A DNA stretch of 25,988 bases from a virus. A model generated the notes under the pieces. The model ran no database searches. It saw nothing but the letters and a program-made list of their open reading frames with translations, and was not told the origin of the DNA. The translations under genes and the position numbers were made by a program. Location: the IMG/VR virus record IMGVR_UViG_3300015195_000016, positions 1 through 25,988 of that record; one strand, given 5' to 3'. Shown piece by piece: positions 1-7,233 of this stretch. Positions within the stretch are counted from its first letter, which is position 1. Each line of letters opens with the position of its first letter.

Positions 1-724
1 TATCATTAGTTACTGTAACTGGATTAGTAATTGTATCAACTGTCGTCACTTTAGCGAGAGTATCAGCCGGTTTTAACCTGGTAGATAATGCCACATCAAG
101 ATTGCTCAAGCTAGCATTACTTACTGTAACTGGATTAGTAATTGTATCAACTGTCGTCACTTTAGCGAGAGTATCAGCCGGTTTTAACCTGGTAGATAAT
201 GCCACATCCAGGTTCGATGTGTTTAGATTAGTTCCGGCGTTTGCTGTTACAGCACCACCAGCTTGCATAGGTGAGCCTAATGTTGAATTGATTGTGTTTA
301 GTGCCGTTATCTCAGTCGATTGATTTGCTGATGTCGATGCCCCACTAGGGAGTGCAGATGAATCAACAATCACATGAGAAGCTGAACCACCACCACCACC
401 AGAACTCCCGTTTACAGAGGCATCGCTAGCTATTGTAGTTGTAATATAATTATTACCGGTTTGATCCGATTTACACCACAACGATGTACCCGTTGAGTTG
501 ACAGCCCATGTTTCACCTTGCACTATACGATGTCCTACAACTGAAGCTGAAGGTAATGATGAGGCGAATATACATTGTGAATTTAGAAATGGCGTTACTG
601 TAAATCCAGCACCACCGTTCTCCGGTATCGATGTGTATGTTGTGGAATTTATTGTAGTGCTGACGGATGTTGCGTATGAGTATGATGTAGATAATATACT
701 CAATAATAACAGAAGTTTGCGCAT
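1..724 (-). CDS. Partial secreted tail-fibre-like repeat protein (open at left edge)
   Basis: This frame stays open for 241 codons and runs off the left edge, so only the N-terminus is seen. It starts at an ATG at 724-722 behind AAAAGGG with a 6-nt spacer. The first 18 residues (MRKLLLLLSILSTSYSYA) look like a Sec signal peptide: basic start, Leu-rich core and a small-residue cleavage site before TS. A Ser/Thr-rich domain with two Cys and a Gly5 linker (near residue 108) follows, and then a 37-residue tandem repeat beginning LDVALSTRLKPADTLAKV. That LSTRLKPADT motif is common in phage fibre and surface proteins. The gene is the last of the baseplate/fibre cluster seen here, and its ribosome site overlaps the end of the upstream fibre gene. 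An exported phage protein would be odd for a virion part; it could be a host-surface (lysogenic conversion) protein. The role is inferred. Confidence 0.75.
   Translation of the reverse strand, partial: MRKLLLLLSILSTSYSYATSVSTTINSTTYTSIPENGGAGFTVTPFLNSQCIFASSLPSASVVGHRIVQGETWAVNSTGTSLWCKSDQTGNNYITTTIASDASVNGSSGGGGGSASHVIVDSSALPSGASTSANQSTEITALNTINSTLGSPMQAGGAVTANAGTNLNTSNLDVALSTRLKPADTLAKVTTVDTITNPVTVSNASLSNLDVALSTRLKPADTLAKVTTVDTITNPVTVTND
11..208 (-). repeat. 111-bp tandem repeat in the fibre-like gene
   Basis: Positions 11-97 recur almost perfectly at 122-208, a period of 111 bp or 37 codons, so the reading frame is kept. Near-identity at DNA level implies recent duplication or gene conversion. 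The array may continue beyond the left edge. It encodes the LSTRLKPADTLAKV repeat of the partial protein. Confidence 0.9.
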
Positions 725-735
725 TTTAAACCCTT

Positions 736-1587
736 TTAATATGAAGTTGAATACAATTCTGACCATTTATTACCACCGTCATAATTGTAGGCCTGTACAC
801 CATTAGCTATAGCAATAATGGTTAATGTGCCGCTTACCGTATCTACAGTGTCAGAACCTTGAGCGTATATATTAGCATTAACTGTACTTCTAATTATAAC
901 TTGTGTTCCAGCACTTGGTGAAGCTGGTAATTGCACTGCCGCGTCACCACCAGCCGACGCTATGATTTTATTATAACCAGCCACAAGTATCGGTGAAGAT
1001 GCATGTGCAGCACCTGCCGTTATACTACCCTGGAATGGTAACAATCCAGTACTGATAGTAGTGTATAATAATGACGAACCGTTTGACGTTAATACTTGTC
1101 CGTTTGAACCGACAGATGTTAATCCAGTACCACCGTGTGTTATTGGTAAAGTACCTGTTATTGCAGCAGCAGGTAAGTTTGTGAAGGTGTTTGCTGTACC
1201 ACTCATGCTCTTATTAGTTAAATTATCAGTACTGCTTGCTGTTATAAATCCAGTCGTATTACCGGCTAAATATTGTAAAACCCCAGCAGTTAGTAAATTC
1301 GCAGCCACATCACCAGTCGACCAGTTACGCTGCGCCGTTCCCTCTTGTCCACGTAATACCGTGCAAGTGTCCCCCGATCTTGATGTGCAATAACATATTT
1401 CATTTACAGCTATTCCAGCACTTTGGTCAACAAGAGTTATTGGGAAGAATTGGTTACCAGATCCGTCAGGTACTGGAAATTTAGAACCTGTACCTGTTGC
1501 TAAAACTACAGTCGTGTTACCAATACCACATGGTGATGCTAAAGTAGTACCGGCATTATTAGTCATTAAAAGTGTCGTTAAACTCAT
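736..1587 (-). CDS. Tail fibre / receptor-binding-type protein
   Basis: This 283-aa protein has the composition and layout of a short phage tail fibre. The N-terminal ~95 residues hold a small domain seen at fibre bases (FPVPDGSGNQFFPITLVD, then CTVLRGQEGTAQRNWSTGD). The middle has the motif GTLPITHGGTGLTSVGSNGQ, typical of fibre shafts, and the C-terminal ~100 residues are beta-rich (QVIIRSTVNANIYAQGSDTV). It is expected to attach to the baseplate and contact the host surface. Its ATG overlaps the TGA of the upstream DUF2612-type gene (ATGA), so translation is probably coupled. No chaperone gene is visible nearby. Family assignment rests on motifs recognised by eye; receptor specificity cannot be inferred. 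Confidence 0.75.
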   Translation of the reverse strand: MSLTTLLMTNNAGTTLASPCGIGNTTVVLATGTGSKFPVPDGSGNQFFPITLVDQSAGIAVNEICYCTSRSGDTCTVLRGQEGTAQRNWSTGDVAANLLTAGVLQYLAGNTTGFITASSTDNLTNKSMSGTANTFTNLPAAAITGTLPITHGGTGLTSVGSNGQVLTSNGSSLLYTTISTGLLPFQGSITAGAAHASSPILVAGYNKIIASAGGDAAVQLPASPSAGTQVIIRSTVNANIYAQGSDTVDTVSGTLTIIAIANGVQAYNYDGGNKWSELYSTSY

Positions 1588-2279
1588 GTTGTACTCACTA
1601 CGTAATTAAATTGAAAAGGTAATTCGAGAATTTTGGAATCTATTGCTACTTTTAAAAAAGACAAGTCTACCGTTGGTAATGTCTGAATGTTGTAAAATAT
1701 ACCACTGTTCATTTCAGCAGCTATAGAATTCATCTGAAATGAGTTCATAGTACCTGAACCATTAAGTAAAGTGAAAATTTGGTTTGGGGAATTTATAAGA
1801 ACTGTGTTACTGTCTATGAATTGTACACTTATTTTATATGTCGGATGTGTGGAATCACCACCGTTTATTCCATATAAAAATCTTTCAATTCTCCGCTTTA
1901 ACCATCCAATACTGAATTGTTTACCGTCGGCTTTATAAAAATGCCATGTTATTACTTTTTTGTATTGATCATCAGTCAATGTGTAGTTTACGATACTACT
2001 AAACCCATTCATTTCAGTCGTGTTCATTTCATAAGAGTTTAGAGTGCCTTGTAACCTATTTATGAAAACTCCAATACTCGATCTATGTATACCGTAAAGA
2101 CCTAATCCCACCCAATCCAACAAATCACCGTTTAATTGGGTGTATATAGGTAATGATATGTTATAAAACCAATCTACATAATCCTGAGTCATTGTATTAT
2201 ATGCAGTTATAAAAGCTTGTAAATCTTCATCGTCTGCGTACTGCCAATATAGATACGATTTTATAGTTTTAGATATCAT
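1584..2279 (-). CDS. Baseplate protein, DUF2612 / gpI-like
   Basis: This 231-aa protein begins with a stretch typical of DUF2612 proteins: YLYWQYADDEDLQAF, then YVDWFYNISLPIYTQLNGD and LLDWVGLGLYGIHR. These proteins sit after the J-like wedge gene in many contractile-tail phages and play the part of P2 gpI, joining the wedge tip to the fibres. Here the neighbours are a baseplate J-like gene upstream (4-nt gap, GAGGGTGA ribosome site) and a fibre gene downstream. The motif EMNTTEMNGF and a later MNSFQMNSIAAEMNSG show a local Met-Asn repeat. Confidence comes from both motif and position. Confidence 0.8.
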   Translation of the reverse strand: MISKTIKSYLYWQYADDEDLQAFITAYNTMTQDYVDWFYNISLPIYTQLNGDLLDWVGLGLYGIHRSSIGVFINRLQGTLNSYEMNTTEMNGFSSIVNYTLTDDQYKKVITWHFYKADGKQFSIGWLKRRIERFLYGINGGDSTHPTYKISVQFIDSNTVLINSPNQIFTLLNGSGTMNSFQMNSIAAEMNSGIFYNIQTLPTVDLSFLKVAIDSKILELPFQFNYVVSTT

Positions 2280-2283
2280 TCAA

Positions 2284-3474
2284 TCACCCTCTAGTAACAA
2301 TAATACTGCTAGATTGTGTAAAGAAAAAACTTTCAGGATCACCTTCAATTAATCCAGTTCCACCAACTGGGGGTGTTAAAACTGTGTTTATATAAACCGC
2401 GAATATCATTCTTGATATATTTTGAGCTGGTATGAATGCAGAAACGGCGGTTTGAAATACGGTTTGTAATTCGAATAAATTTATAGCGTCACCAACATAT
2501 AAACTATTTATATAATCAGTTAAAGCATTTGCCGCTAATATAGACACTGAATCATTCGATACATAATTAGTGAGAGTAGTATTCCAAGTTACATCTATAG
2601 CTACTGTTTGTAATGGCGGGTTTACATAAATAATATTGTAATTATCTGGGGCGTCGTATATTGAGATTGTTATATTCCTGGAAGTATAAGATGACCCCAC
2701 TAAATGATTAATATCGAATAACGCTTGATATATTGCAAAACCTACGCTATATGGATCTCCCCCTCCACATAGAATTTGCCAATTCCCACCAACTTGTCTA
2801 ACAGATATTAAACGCGATTCCACACCTGGAACATTATTCAATAAAGTCTTTAAGTAAGTTACCATTCCAGTTGAAGCCGCAACCCCAGCTTGTAACACTC
2901 TCATTCTATAATTGTCTGTAGTTTCAGTCCCTGTTGAAGGTGTTCCAGGGTTAAGATTTGTGCAAGTTAGTGTGATTCCGGTCTGTACAGATGTGACAAG
3001 AGTTGTTACAGTATTTGAAGGGACTGCCCATGTACCTGTAATTGTAGCCACACAAAACAATACGACAGTACCACCAGAACCTATCACCCCACCATCTTGA
3101 ACTACGTATTGATGCGAACCGTCAGATACGGTAAAACCCTTAGCAATTACAAATCCAGGTGTGGATGTGAATCTTACAAATACTGATGTATTGGTTGGTT
3201 GCCCCAGTTGAATGCCGTATATCTGGCCAAGTTGATTAAGTAAAAATTCATTAGCGCCGTAAGGGGTTAAACTGTTGACTAATTCTACACGTGCTTGATC
3301 TATAAGGCTCATTGCAGCCGTATCTGTCGATGCTATATCTTCTATAAGAGAACCTGGTAGATTAGCTGTATAGCTAGGGTCAATTGCTTCAACAATAGCG
3401 ACTAATTGATCCCTCAATGATCGGGCAGTTTGAGGTTGTAAACCGTTTTTAGTTATTACTATAGGTAATGTCAT
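2284..3474 (-). CDS. Baseplate wedge J-like protein
   Basis: This 396-aa protein is a baseplate J / gp47-like wedge component. The N-terminus (QTARSLRDQLVAIVEAIDPSY, NLPGSLIEDIASTDTAAMSL) and the segment GANEFLLNQLGQIYGIQLGQ match the usual start of the family, followed by the beta-rich core (VFVRFTSTPGFVIAKGFTV) and the TTDNYRMRVLQAG motif. In the family this protein forms the ring that triggers sheath contraction. The start ATG overlaps the stop of the gp25-like gene, and the DUF2612-type gene follows after 4 nt. The order spike, gp25-like, J-like, I-like, fibre is the classic baseplate order. Length is near that of other J-like proteins, and no defect is visible. Confidence 0.9.
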   Translation of the reverse strand: MTLPIVITKNGLQPQTARSLRDQLVAIVEAIDPSYTANLPGSLIEDIASTDTAAMSLIDQARVELVNSLTPYGANEFLLNQLGQIYGIQLGQPTNTSVFVRFTSTPGFVIAKGFTVSDGSHQYVVQDGGVIGSGGTVVLFCVATITGTWAVPSNTVTTLVTSVQTGITLTCTNLNPGTPSTGTETTDNYRMRVLQAGVAASTGMVTYLKTLLNNVPGVESRLISVRQVGGNWQILCGGGDPYSVGFAIYQALFDINHLVGSSYTSRNITISIYDAPDNYNIIYVNPPLQTVAIDVTWNTTLTNYVSNDSVSILAANALTDYINSLYVGDAINLFELQTVFQTAVSAFIPAQNISRMIFAVYINTVLTPPVGGTGLIEGDPESFFFTQSSSIIVTRG

Positions 3475-3818
3475 TGTGGAATCTCCATCGATATAGAACT
3501 TCCTTGATTAGTCAAAACATTAATTTTATACAATGGGTAATGATTTAGTAAAGGAGTCGGCAGCTTTGATATTAGTAGTGATGCAAAATACTTTGCAAAT
3601 TGTTGTTGTATTTGCTGAACCCAATAATCCGGGAAAATTTGAGAAATGACTGATTGTTGAGCAGGTATACCGTTTCTTGCATAGAATGGAGATTCACCAA
3701 CGTTTAATTTTAAATTTTGTATGAGTGTAACTAGATACACGTCGTCATTTAGACCGTTATAATCGGTTGTGATTTCAATCCAATGACCAGCATTATTTCG
3801 TCCCCATGTTCGTAACAT
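3471..3818 (-). CDS. Baseplate wedge protein, gp25/W-like
   Basis: This is a 115-aa protein with the motif VTLIQNLKLNVGESPFYARN followed by a helical segment (YWVQQIQQQFAKYFASLL). That combination and size fit the gp25/gpW-like wedge proteins that lie just upstream of the J-like gene in contractile tails. It starts at the ATG at 3818 behind GAGAGGG with a 4-nt spacer, so initiation should be strong. A promoter candidate lies just upstream, the only one seen inside the baseplate cluster apart from the moron promoter. Its stop overlaps the start of the J-like gene. Assignment is from size, motif and gene order. Confidence 0.72.
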   Translation of the reverse strand: MLRTWGRNNAGHWIEITTDYNGLNDDVYLVTLIQNLKLNVGESPFYARNGIPAQQSVISQIFPDYWVQQIQQQFAKYFASLLISKLPTPLLNHYPLYKINVLTNQGSSISMEIPQ

Positions 3819-3850
3819 AAAACCCTCTCGACCATTTTTAAATCATTATT

Positions 3851-3879
3851 ATTATAGCATAGAGTGTTAAATATCACAA
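3851..3879 (-). promoter_or_regulatory. Promoter candidate before the gp25-like wedge gene
   Basis: On the minus strand TTGTGA (3879-3874) is followed by 17 nt and a perfect TATAAT (3856-3851). It overlaps the last codons of the spike gene and would start RNA near 3844, about 26 nt before the wedge gene ATG. It could restore transcription downstream of the inserted moron. This is a sequence match only. Confidence 0.5.
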
Positions 3880-4614
3880 TATCGGATTCCCACCGGTGTA
3901 AGGTATGTCGGCTGTAGAAGTGACCCCCCCGCTATTAGTATGTGTATGTGAATTTAAGAAAGTTATCATACTGTTGAACGTGTTATACATGTGAGATATT
4001 ACCATACTATTTACAGTATCGCTGATAGTAACGCCACCAATCGCTGTGATTAAACCGGTACCAGTAGCTGATAACTCAAAACTACCGTCCGAACGTATTG
4101 TAAATAAAGTATCGTTTATATTTATAGTAACGAAGTCTAATGCTACAATTGTAATACTTCTAGGTGTTAACGTTATTATACTTTGAGCATGCGTGTCTTC
4201 AATTACAACACCATCGATACCGTATAATGTAAGTGCGTTGGGGTTTACACCAAACCAGTTGATGTTACCGAAAGGTGCGAACGCTAAAGCGCTTAGATTC
4301 CCAGGCTTGCTTAAATCTGTTGAATTTTGACCTAATCCGCTATTTTGTCCAAGCCTGGCATCGAACGCTATAACAGCACCTTTATCACCAATTTGTATTG
4401 GATATCTTATATACTCAAATCCCAATACCGGTACGGTAACAGTGGGTAATGTGAAGTCGCTTACCACATCGAACGCTACTGTCACAACACTACCAGTGAC
4501 TGCCACAACGTGAGCCGGTAAAGATTTGCCGAGAAGTTGATTGTTATCATTGACGTTTTTACCAACGCCTTGGGTGAAACTTTGTTGGATAGGGGTGTTT
4601 AACGTATTAGACAT
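3874..4614 (-). CDS. Baseplate spike protein, gpV / gp138-like
   Basis: This 246-aa protein has the layout of a central spike. An N-terminal beta-rich domain comes first (AHVVAVTGSVVTVAFDVV, YPIQIGDKGAVIAFDARLGQ), then a beta-helix-like stretch (IITLTPRSITIVALDFVTIN), then a C-terminal tip with the metal-type motif HTHTNSGG near residue 228. In gp138 and gpV spikes, His residues at the apex bind iron. I chose the ATG at 4614 because TTGGAG lies 6 nt upstream; an in-frame ATG at 4626 lacks a ribosome site. The ribosome site lies inside the end of the preceding 68-aa gene. The expected partner, the hub gene, is separated from it by the two moron genes. Confidence 0.85.
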   Translation of the reverse strand: MSNTLNTPIQQSFTQGVGKNVNDNNQLLGKSLPAHVVAVTGSVVTVAFDVVSDFTLPTVTVPVLGFEYIRYPIQIGDKGAVIAFDARLGQNSGLGQNSTDLSKPGNLSALAFAPFGNINWFGVNPNALTLYGIDGVVIEDTHAQSIITLTPRSITIVALDFVTININDTLFTIRSDGSFELSATGTGLITAIGGVTISDTVNSMVISHMYNTFNSMITFLNSHTHTNSGGVTSTADIPYTGGNPIL

Positions 4615-4615
4615 T

Positions 4616-4822
4616 TTAAACTCCAATAGTGCGTAAACGCATTATATGTCTGACTGGGTGCTGCTTAATGTTAATAAACGCCGGTATGTTGTAATATAAG
4701 AAACAACTTATTAAATCCATTTGTAAATACATAGAAATTTTACTTAGAGTATTGTAATAACCTTCATCTTTAAGATCTTTACGTATACCTAAAGATATTA
4801 ATCGTTTAGTACGTTTATTCAT
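4616..4822 (-). CDS. Small hypothetical protein (moron gene 2)
   Basis: This 68-aa basic protein is not recognised. It begins MNKRTKRLISLGIRKDLK and ends with RHIMRLRTIGV, with a hydrophobic middle (MYLQMDLISCFLYYNIPAFI) that could be a short membrane-associated or buried helix. Its ATG lies one base after the stop of the preceding gene, so it is probably translated by coupling. Its last codons hold the ribosome site of the spike gene. It belongs to the two-gene insert between hub and spike genes, where homologous phages normally have nothing or other small genes. It could equally be a small accessory baseplate gene. Confidence 0.5.
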   Translation of the reverse strand: MNKRTKRLISLGIRKDLKDEGYYNTLSKISMYLQMDLISCFLYYNIPAFINIKQHPVRHIMRLRTIGV

Positions 4823-4823
4823 T

Positions 4824-5258
4824 TTATTTCTCTGACGTTTGAATGAATAACGAATCTAGTAAAATTTGTAAACTGTAATTCATTTCAATATTAATGACGT
4901 TACTTTTGTATAATCTTATTAAAGCATTAGATATTCTAAGGTTTAATTGAAACTTATTCACATGCAGCTCAACATTACACTCTTTAGGATTAACAAGATT
5001 TTTAGGATTAATACGCAACTCAGGTTTAATTTTCATGACATTCCTTTTAAGATTCCACGTTTTAGCACGTTGCGCGATACCGGACGATCTGGCATCATCT
5101 ACATTTCGTGCTAAAACGACATGAAGCTTACCGGCATTACGAGCATTCGCTGTGCGATTCGAAGGGTAATAAAACTCAGTACGAAAACTCGCGCAACGTG
5201 CTAAAACGTGGAATCTTGTCACATTGTGGAAACTACGTAAAATCATATGGATATTCAT
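4824..5258 (-). CDS. Hypothetical moron protein with in-frame palindromic insert
   Basis: This 144-codon frame is not recognised. It has its own promoter/operator and a strong ribosome site (AAAGGAG, 6 nt, ATG at 5258). Residues 14-70 are encoded by a palindromic element and look unlike a folded protein: Arg-rich, with HVLAR and VVLAR repeated. The remainder (MKIKPELRINPKNL onward) looks like an ordinary small protein. A second good start lies right after the palindrome: AAAAGGAATGTC before an ATG at 5036, which would give 70 aa. Either the element was inserted in frame and is translated, or it is a structured leader of a 70-aa gene. The gene overlaps no baseplate gene and is coupled to the 68-aa gene downstream. 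Confidence 0.5.
   Translation of the reverse strand: MNIHMILRSFHNVTRFHVLARCASFRTEFYYPSNRTANARNAGKLHVVLARNVDDARSSGIAQRAKTWNLKRNVMKIKPELRINPKNLVNPKECNVELHVNKFQLNLRISNALIRLYKSNVINIEMNYSLQILLDSLFIQTSEK
5050..5217. repeat. 168-bp palindromic element with perfect 29-bp inverted arms
   Basis: Positions 5050-5078 are the perfect reverse complement of 5189-5217, with a 110-bp centre. The core CGTGCTAAAACG of the arms recurs a third time at about 5107-5118. The element is 168 bp, exactly 56 codons, and it is open in the frame of the surrounding gene. This matches the behaviour of the palindromic elements that insert in frame into genes of Rickettsia and Wolbachia, although I cannot assign it to a known family. 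Folded as RNA, it would make a very stable long-range hairpin between the first ribosome site and a second start codon. Confidence 0.85.
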
Positions 5259-5281
5259 GACGTTCTCCTTTATCTATACTT

Positions 5282-5312
5282 ATGATATGACTCATACTGT
5301 ACAGTATGTCAA
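5282..5312 (-). promoter_or_regulatory. Moron promoter with 16-bp palindromic operator
   Basis: On the minus strand a consensus TTGACA (5312-5307) overlaps the palindrome CATACTGTACAGTATG (5293-5308). The -10 is weaker: CATATC at 17 nt or TATCAT at 19 nt. The TGA stop of the hub gene lies inside the -35 hexamer, so the promoter abuts the upstream gene. The same operator occurs in two promoters near 24 kb. A repressor bound here would block RNA polymerase. Confidence 0.75.
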
Positions 5313-6256
5313 ACCAAATGAGCGTTGAATATCGTGATCCAATCTTGGCCAGTTGTACCTCTGTAATTACCAAGATGTCTGACAGCATCAATCTGAAACT
5401 CACCCTGAAAAACCGAACTATCTCTAAATTGAGAAAAGCTCTGAGCCGTGTTTGTAGCAATAGTCTTAGGCATGTTTACGTACTCACCCACAAGTATATC
5501 AGCCCTCATTATAGTTCTGAACTGAATTTGATTCAAGGATTGCCATACAGGTTGCCCAATTAAATCGTTGAACGACACTTCTTTCGGTGTGGATTTACTA
5601 AACCCATCATATACTGTAAACGTGTTATTACCTATGAGAATTTTAACACCACCATAATCAGCAGACTGATTGGAATATTTAGAAACTTGATTAATGTATC
5701 TGGCAAATTGAGGCACTGTCTGATAAAATCCATATTCACTATTAGCTAATACTAAATTAGGGTTTATATTTATATTTATAGTATAGTTAGGGTAAGCCAC
5801 ACTCAACGTGTTTCTAATAGCGTCTGTTAATGGAGAACCTTTAGCCCAATTAACAATTAAATTTTTTTGATCATTCACAGTTCCCCACCCTGGGATTATC
5901 TGTAAATTTAAATTCATATCAGTACCTTCCCAATTACCAAAAGCTTGCTGAATAACCCCTTGTAAAATTAAACCTCTTTGATCAGGATTAGATAACGGTA
6001 AACCTTTAGACATCCCTGCAAAAACTTGGATATTCATCTTATTTAAATTGAAAGCCGCCCCAATCTCAGTTATAGGTATTCCGTGGATCTTAATGAAAGC
6101 TGCCCCAATTTCTTCAGCTGTTGTAAAAACTGTAATATCAAACTCCACAGATTGTGATGATAGATTATTAGATCCATCTATATTTAAAGTTGTCCATTCT
6201 TGAATAACAGTGTTATTATTGTTAGGGTTCGTTATTATAATATCATAAAATCTCAT
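5309..6256 (-). CDS. Baseplate hub protein (gpD/gp27-like)
   Basis: This 315-aa protein lies where the hub gene is expected, between the plug-like protein and the spike. The N-terminal ~110 residues are beta-rich (VEFDITVFTTAEEIGAAFIK, MNIQVFAGMSKGLPLSNPDQ, LILQGVIQQAFGNWEGTD). The middle segment WAKGSPLTDAIRNTLSVAYP and the later PQFARYINQVSK resemble the hub family, whose members form the trimer between tube and spike. The start overlaps the upstream stop (ATGA). The stop lies in the -35 box of the moron promoter, so the spike gene that normally follows directly is now about 0.7 kb away. Assignment is by position and general pattern. Confidence 0.7.
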   Translation of the reverse strand: MRFYDIIITNPNNNNTVIQEWTTLNIDGSNNLSSQSVEFDITVFTTAEEIGAAFIKIHGIPITEIGAAFNLNKMNIQVFAGMSKGLPLSNPDQRGLILQGVIQQAFGNWEGTDMNLNLQIIPGWGTVNDQKNLIVNWAKGSPLTDAIRNTLSVAYPNYTINININPNLVLANSEYGFYQTVPQFARYINQVSKYSNQSADYGGVKILIGNNTFTVYDGFSKSTPKEVSFNDLIGQPVWQSLNQIQFRTIMRADILVGEYVNMPKTIATNTAQSFSQFRDSSVFQGEFQIDAVRHLGNYRGTTGQDWITIFNAHLV

Positions 6257-6519
6257 GGTATAATCTCAAATTGATTAGTACTAGCTCTATAAATAAGTTT
6301 AGATGTTTGAAAATATCCACCACTTATATCAATATTGTAACCTTGAGGACTGGATATTATGGGTAATGTAAATATTCTAAGTCCATTCACATTAAACATG
6401 CTGATGTAATATCTTTGCCCGAACATATTCCAACTACAAATACAATTATATTTCACATTATCCATAGTTACATTGAATGTGAAATTACTTTTTGGTGAAG
6501 GATTAAAATTAATTAACAT
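6253..6519 (-). CDS. Baseplate plug-like small protein (Pam3 gp18-like)
   Basis: This is an 88-aa all-beta protein between the distal tube protein and the hub. The motif FGQRYYISMFNVNG followed by a hydrophobic strand and GYNIDISGGYF is the pattern I associate with the plug protein of simple contractile baseplates such as cyanophage Pam3 gp18. In that setting it seals the inner tube next to the hub. It overlaps the preceding gene by 11 nt and the hub gene by 4 nt, so its synthesis is tightly coupled to both. The match is by eye on a short sequence, so the family call is tentative; a structural role is likely. Confidence 0.55.
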   Translation of the reverse strand: MLINFNPSPKSNFTFNVTMDNVKYNCICSWNMFGQRYYISMFNVNGLRIFTLPIISSPQGYNIDISGGYFQTSKLIYRASTNQFEIIP

Positions 6520-7231
6520 TTGGATTAATCAACACTGCGTTGGAATTAAGGTTACCTGTAGTAACTGAAGTTGATCCACCTGTTTGATTAGAGGTTAATC
6601 CTTCACCACTCCATTTAATTTCACCATTATTATCAGGTTTAACTACATAACCACTATTAATATTATTCATTAAAGAATTGTAAGCTGCCTGAGCATCTTC
6701 TAATGTTAATAATGGTTTTATAAAATCAAATCTATATTCACTTTGAACTTGTTTTGATTGTCCTGATGTTATATCCACAATATCAGATAAGATACAATTT
6801 GTGTAAGTAAATGCAGGAGTTACTATATTGTACATTCCACCACTAGAATCATGTAAGTCTAATGATCGTTTTAATTGTGTAAGCTTTTGAGATTTAGTTA
6901 TATAACCACCGTTACCTTTAGCTGGGCATATCATTAAAACTGAAACATTTAAAGGGTTGAATACTATAGCATTAGCAGCGGCCTGTTGATTCGCAAAGGC
7001 GTACATTCCAATGCTATTAGATTTTAATTTACTACCAGGTAATACTTTAAACTTTGCAAAATAATCATTTTCTGAGATATTCAAAGTACCGTTAACTAAA
7101 CCGTTATCATAATTTTCTTGCTCCGTTAACGCTATTATAGGTAGCATCTGTGATGGTAAATCAGCAGCAATCCCGCCGATTAATATTATAGGAGTTATCT
7201 CGTATGATAGTGCAAACGATGATCTTGACAT
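6509..7231 (-). CDS. Distal tail tube / baseplate initiator protein
   Basis: This 240-aa protein directly follows the tape measure gene, the place of the Dit-like or gp48/gp53-like protein that caps the tube at the baseplate. The N-terminus (FALSYEITPIILIGGIAADL, then MLPIIALTEQENYDNGLVNG) is beta-rich. The middle contains NVSVLMICPAKGNGGYITKS followed by a helix rich in Lys and Gln, and ALTYTN-like strands (AFTYTNCILSDIVDITSG). The last 50 residues are low complexity, rich in Asn, Ser and Gly. The start is 2 nt after the tape measure stop and has only a weak ribosome site, suggesting coupling. The exact family is not settled. Confidence 0.6.
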   Translation of the reverse strand: MSRSSFALSYEITPIILIGGIAADLPSQMLPIIALTEQENYDNGLVNGTLNISENDYFAKFKVLPGSKLKSNSIGMYAFANQQAAANAIVFNPLNVSVLMICPAKGNGGYITKSQKLTQLKRSLDLHDSSGGMYNIVTPAFTYTNCILSDIVDITSGQSKQVQSEYRFDFIKPLLTLEDAQAAYNSLMNNINSGYVVKPDNNGEIKWSGEGLTSNQTGGSTSVTTGNLNSNAVLINPNVN

Positions 7232-7233
7232 GG

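Noticed and set aside
498-806. Open frame on the plus strand
   Set aside because: It lies opposite the signal-peptide repeat protein and the fibre gene, which have ribosome sites and recognisable content; this is a shadow.
2983-2990. CTGTACAG core of the operator in the J-like gene
   Set aside because: Only the 8-bp core matches; the flanks do not continue the palindrome and it lies inside a coding region with no promoter.
3924-3930. Seven-G run (minus strand) in the spike gene as a second frameshift site
   Set aside because: The run starts on a codon boundary (AGC GGG GGG GTC), so slipping back would break pairing, and the normal C-terminus ends in a sensible place.
5233-5460. 75-codon minus-strand frame overlapping the hub gene end
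   Set aside because: It overlaps the hub C-terminus and the operator promoter in another frame, has no ribosome site and an unlikely composition.
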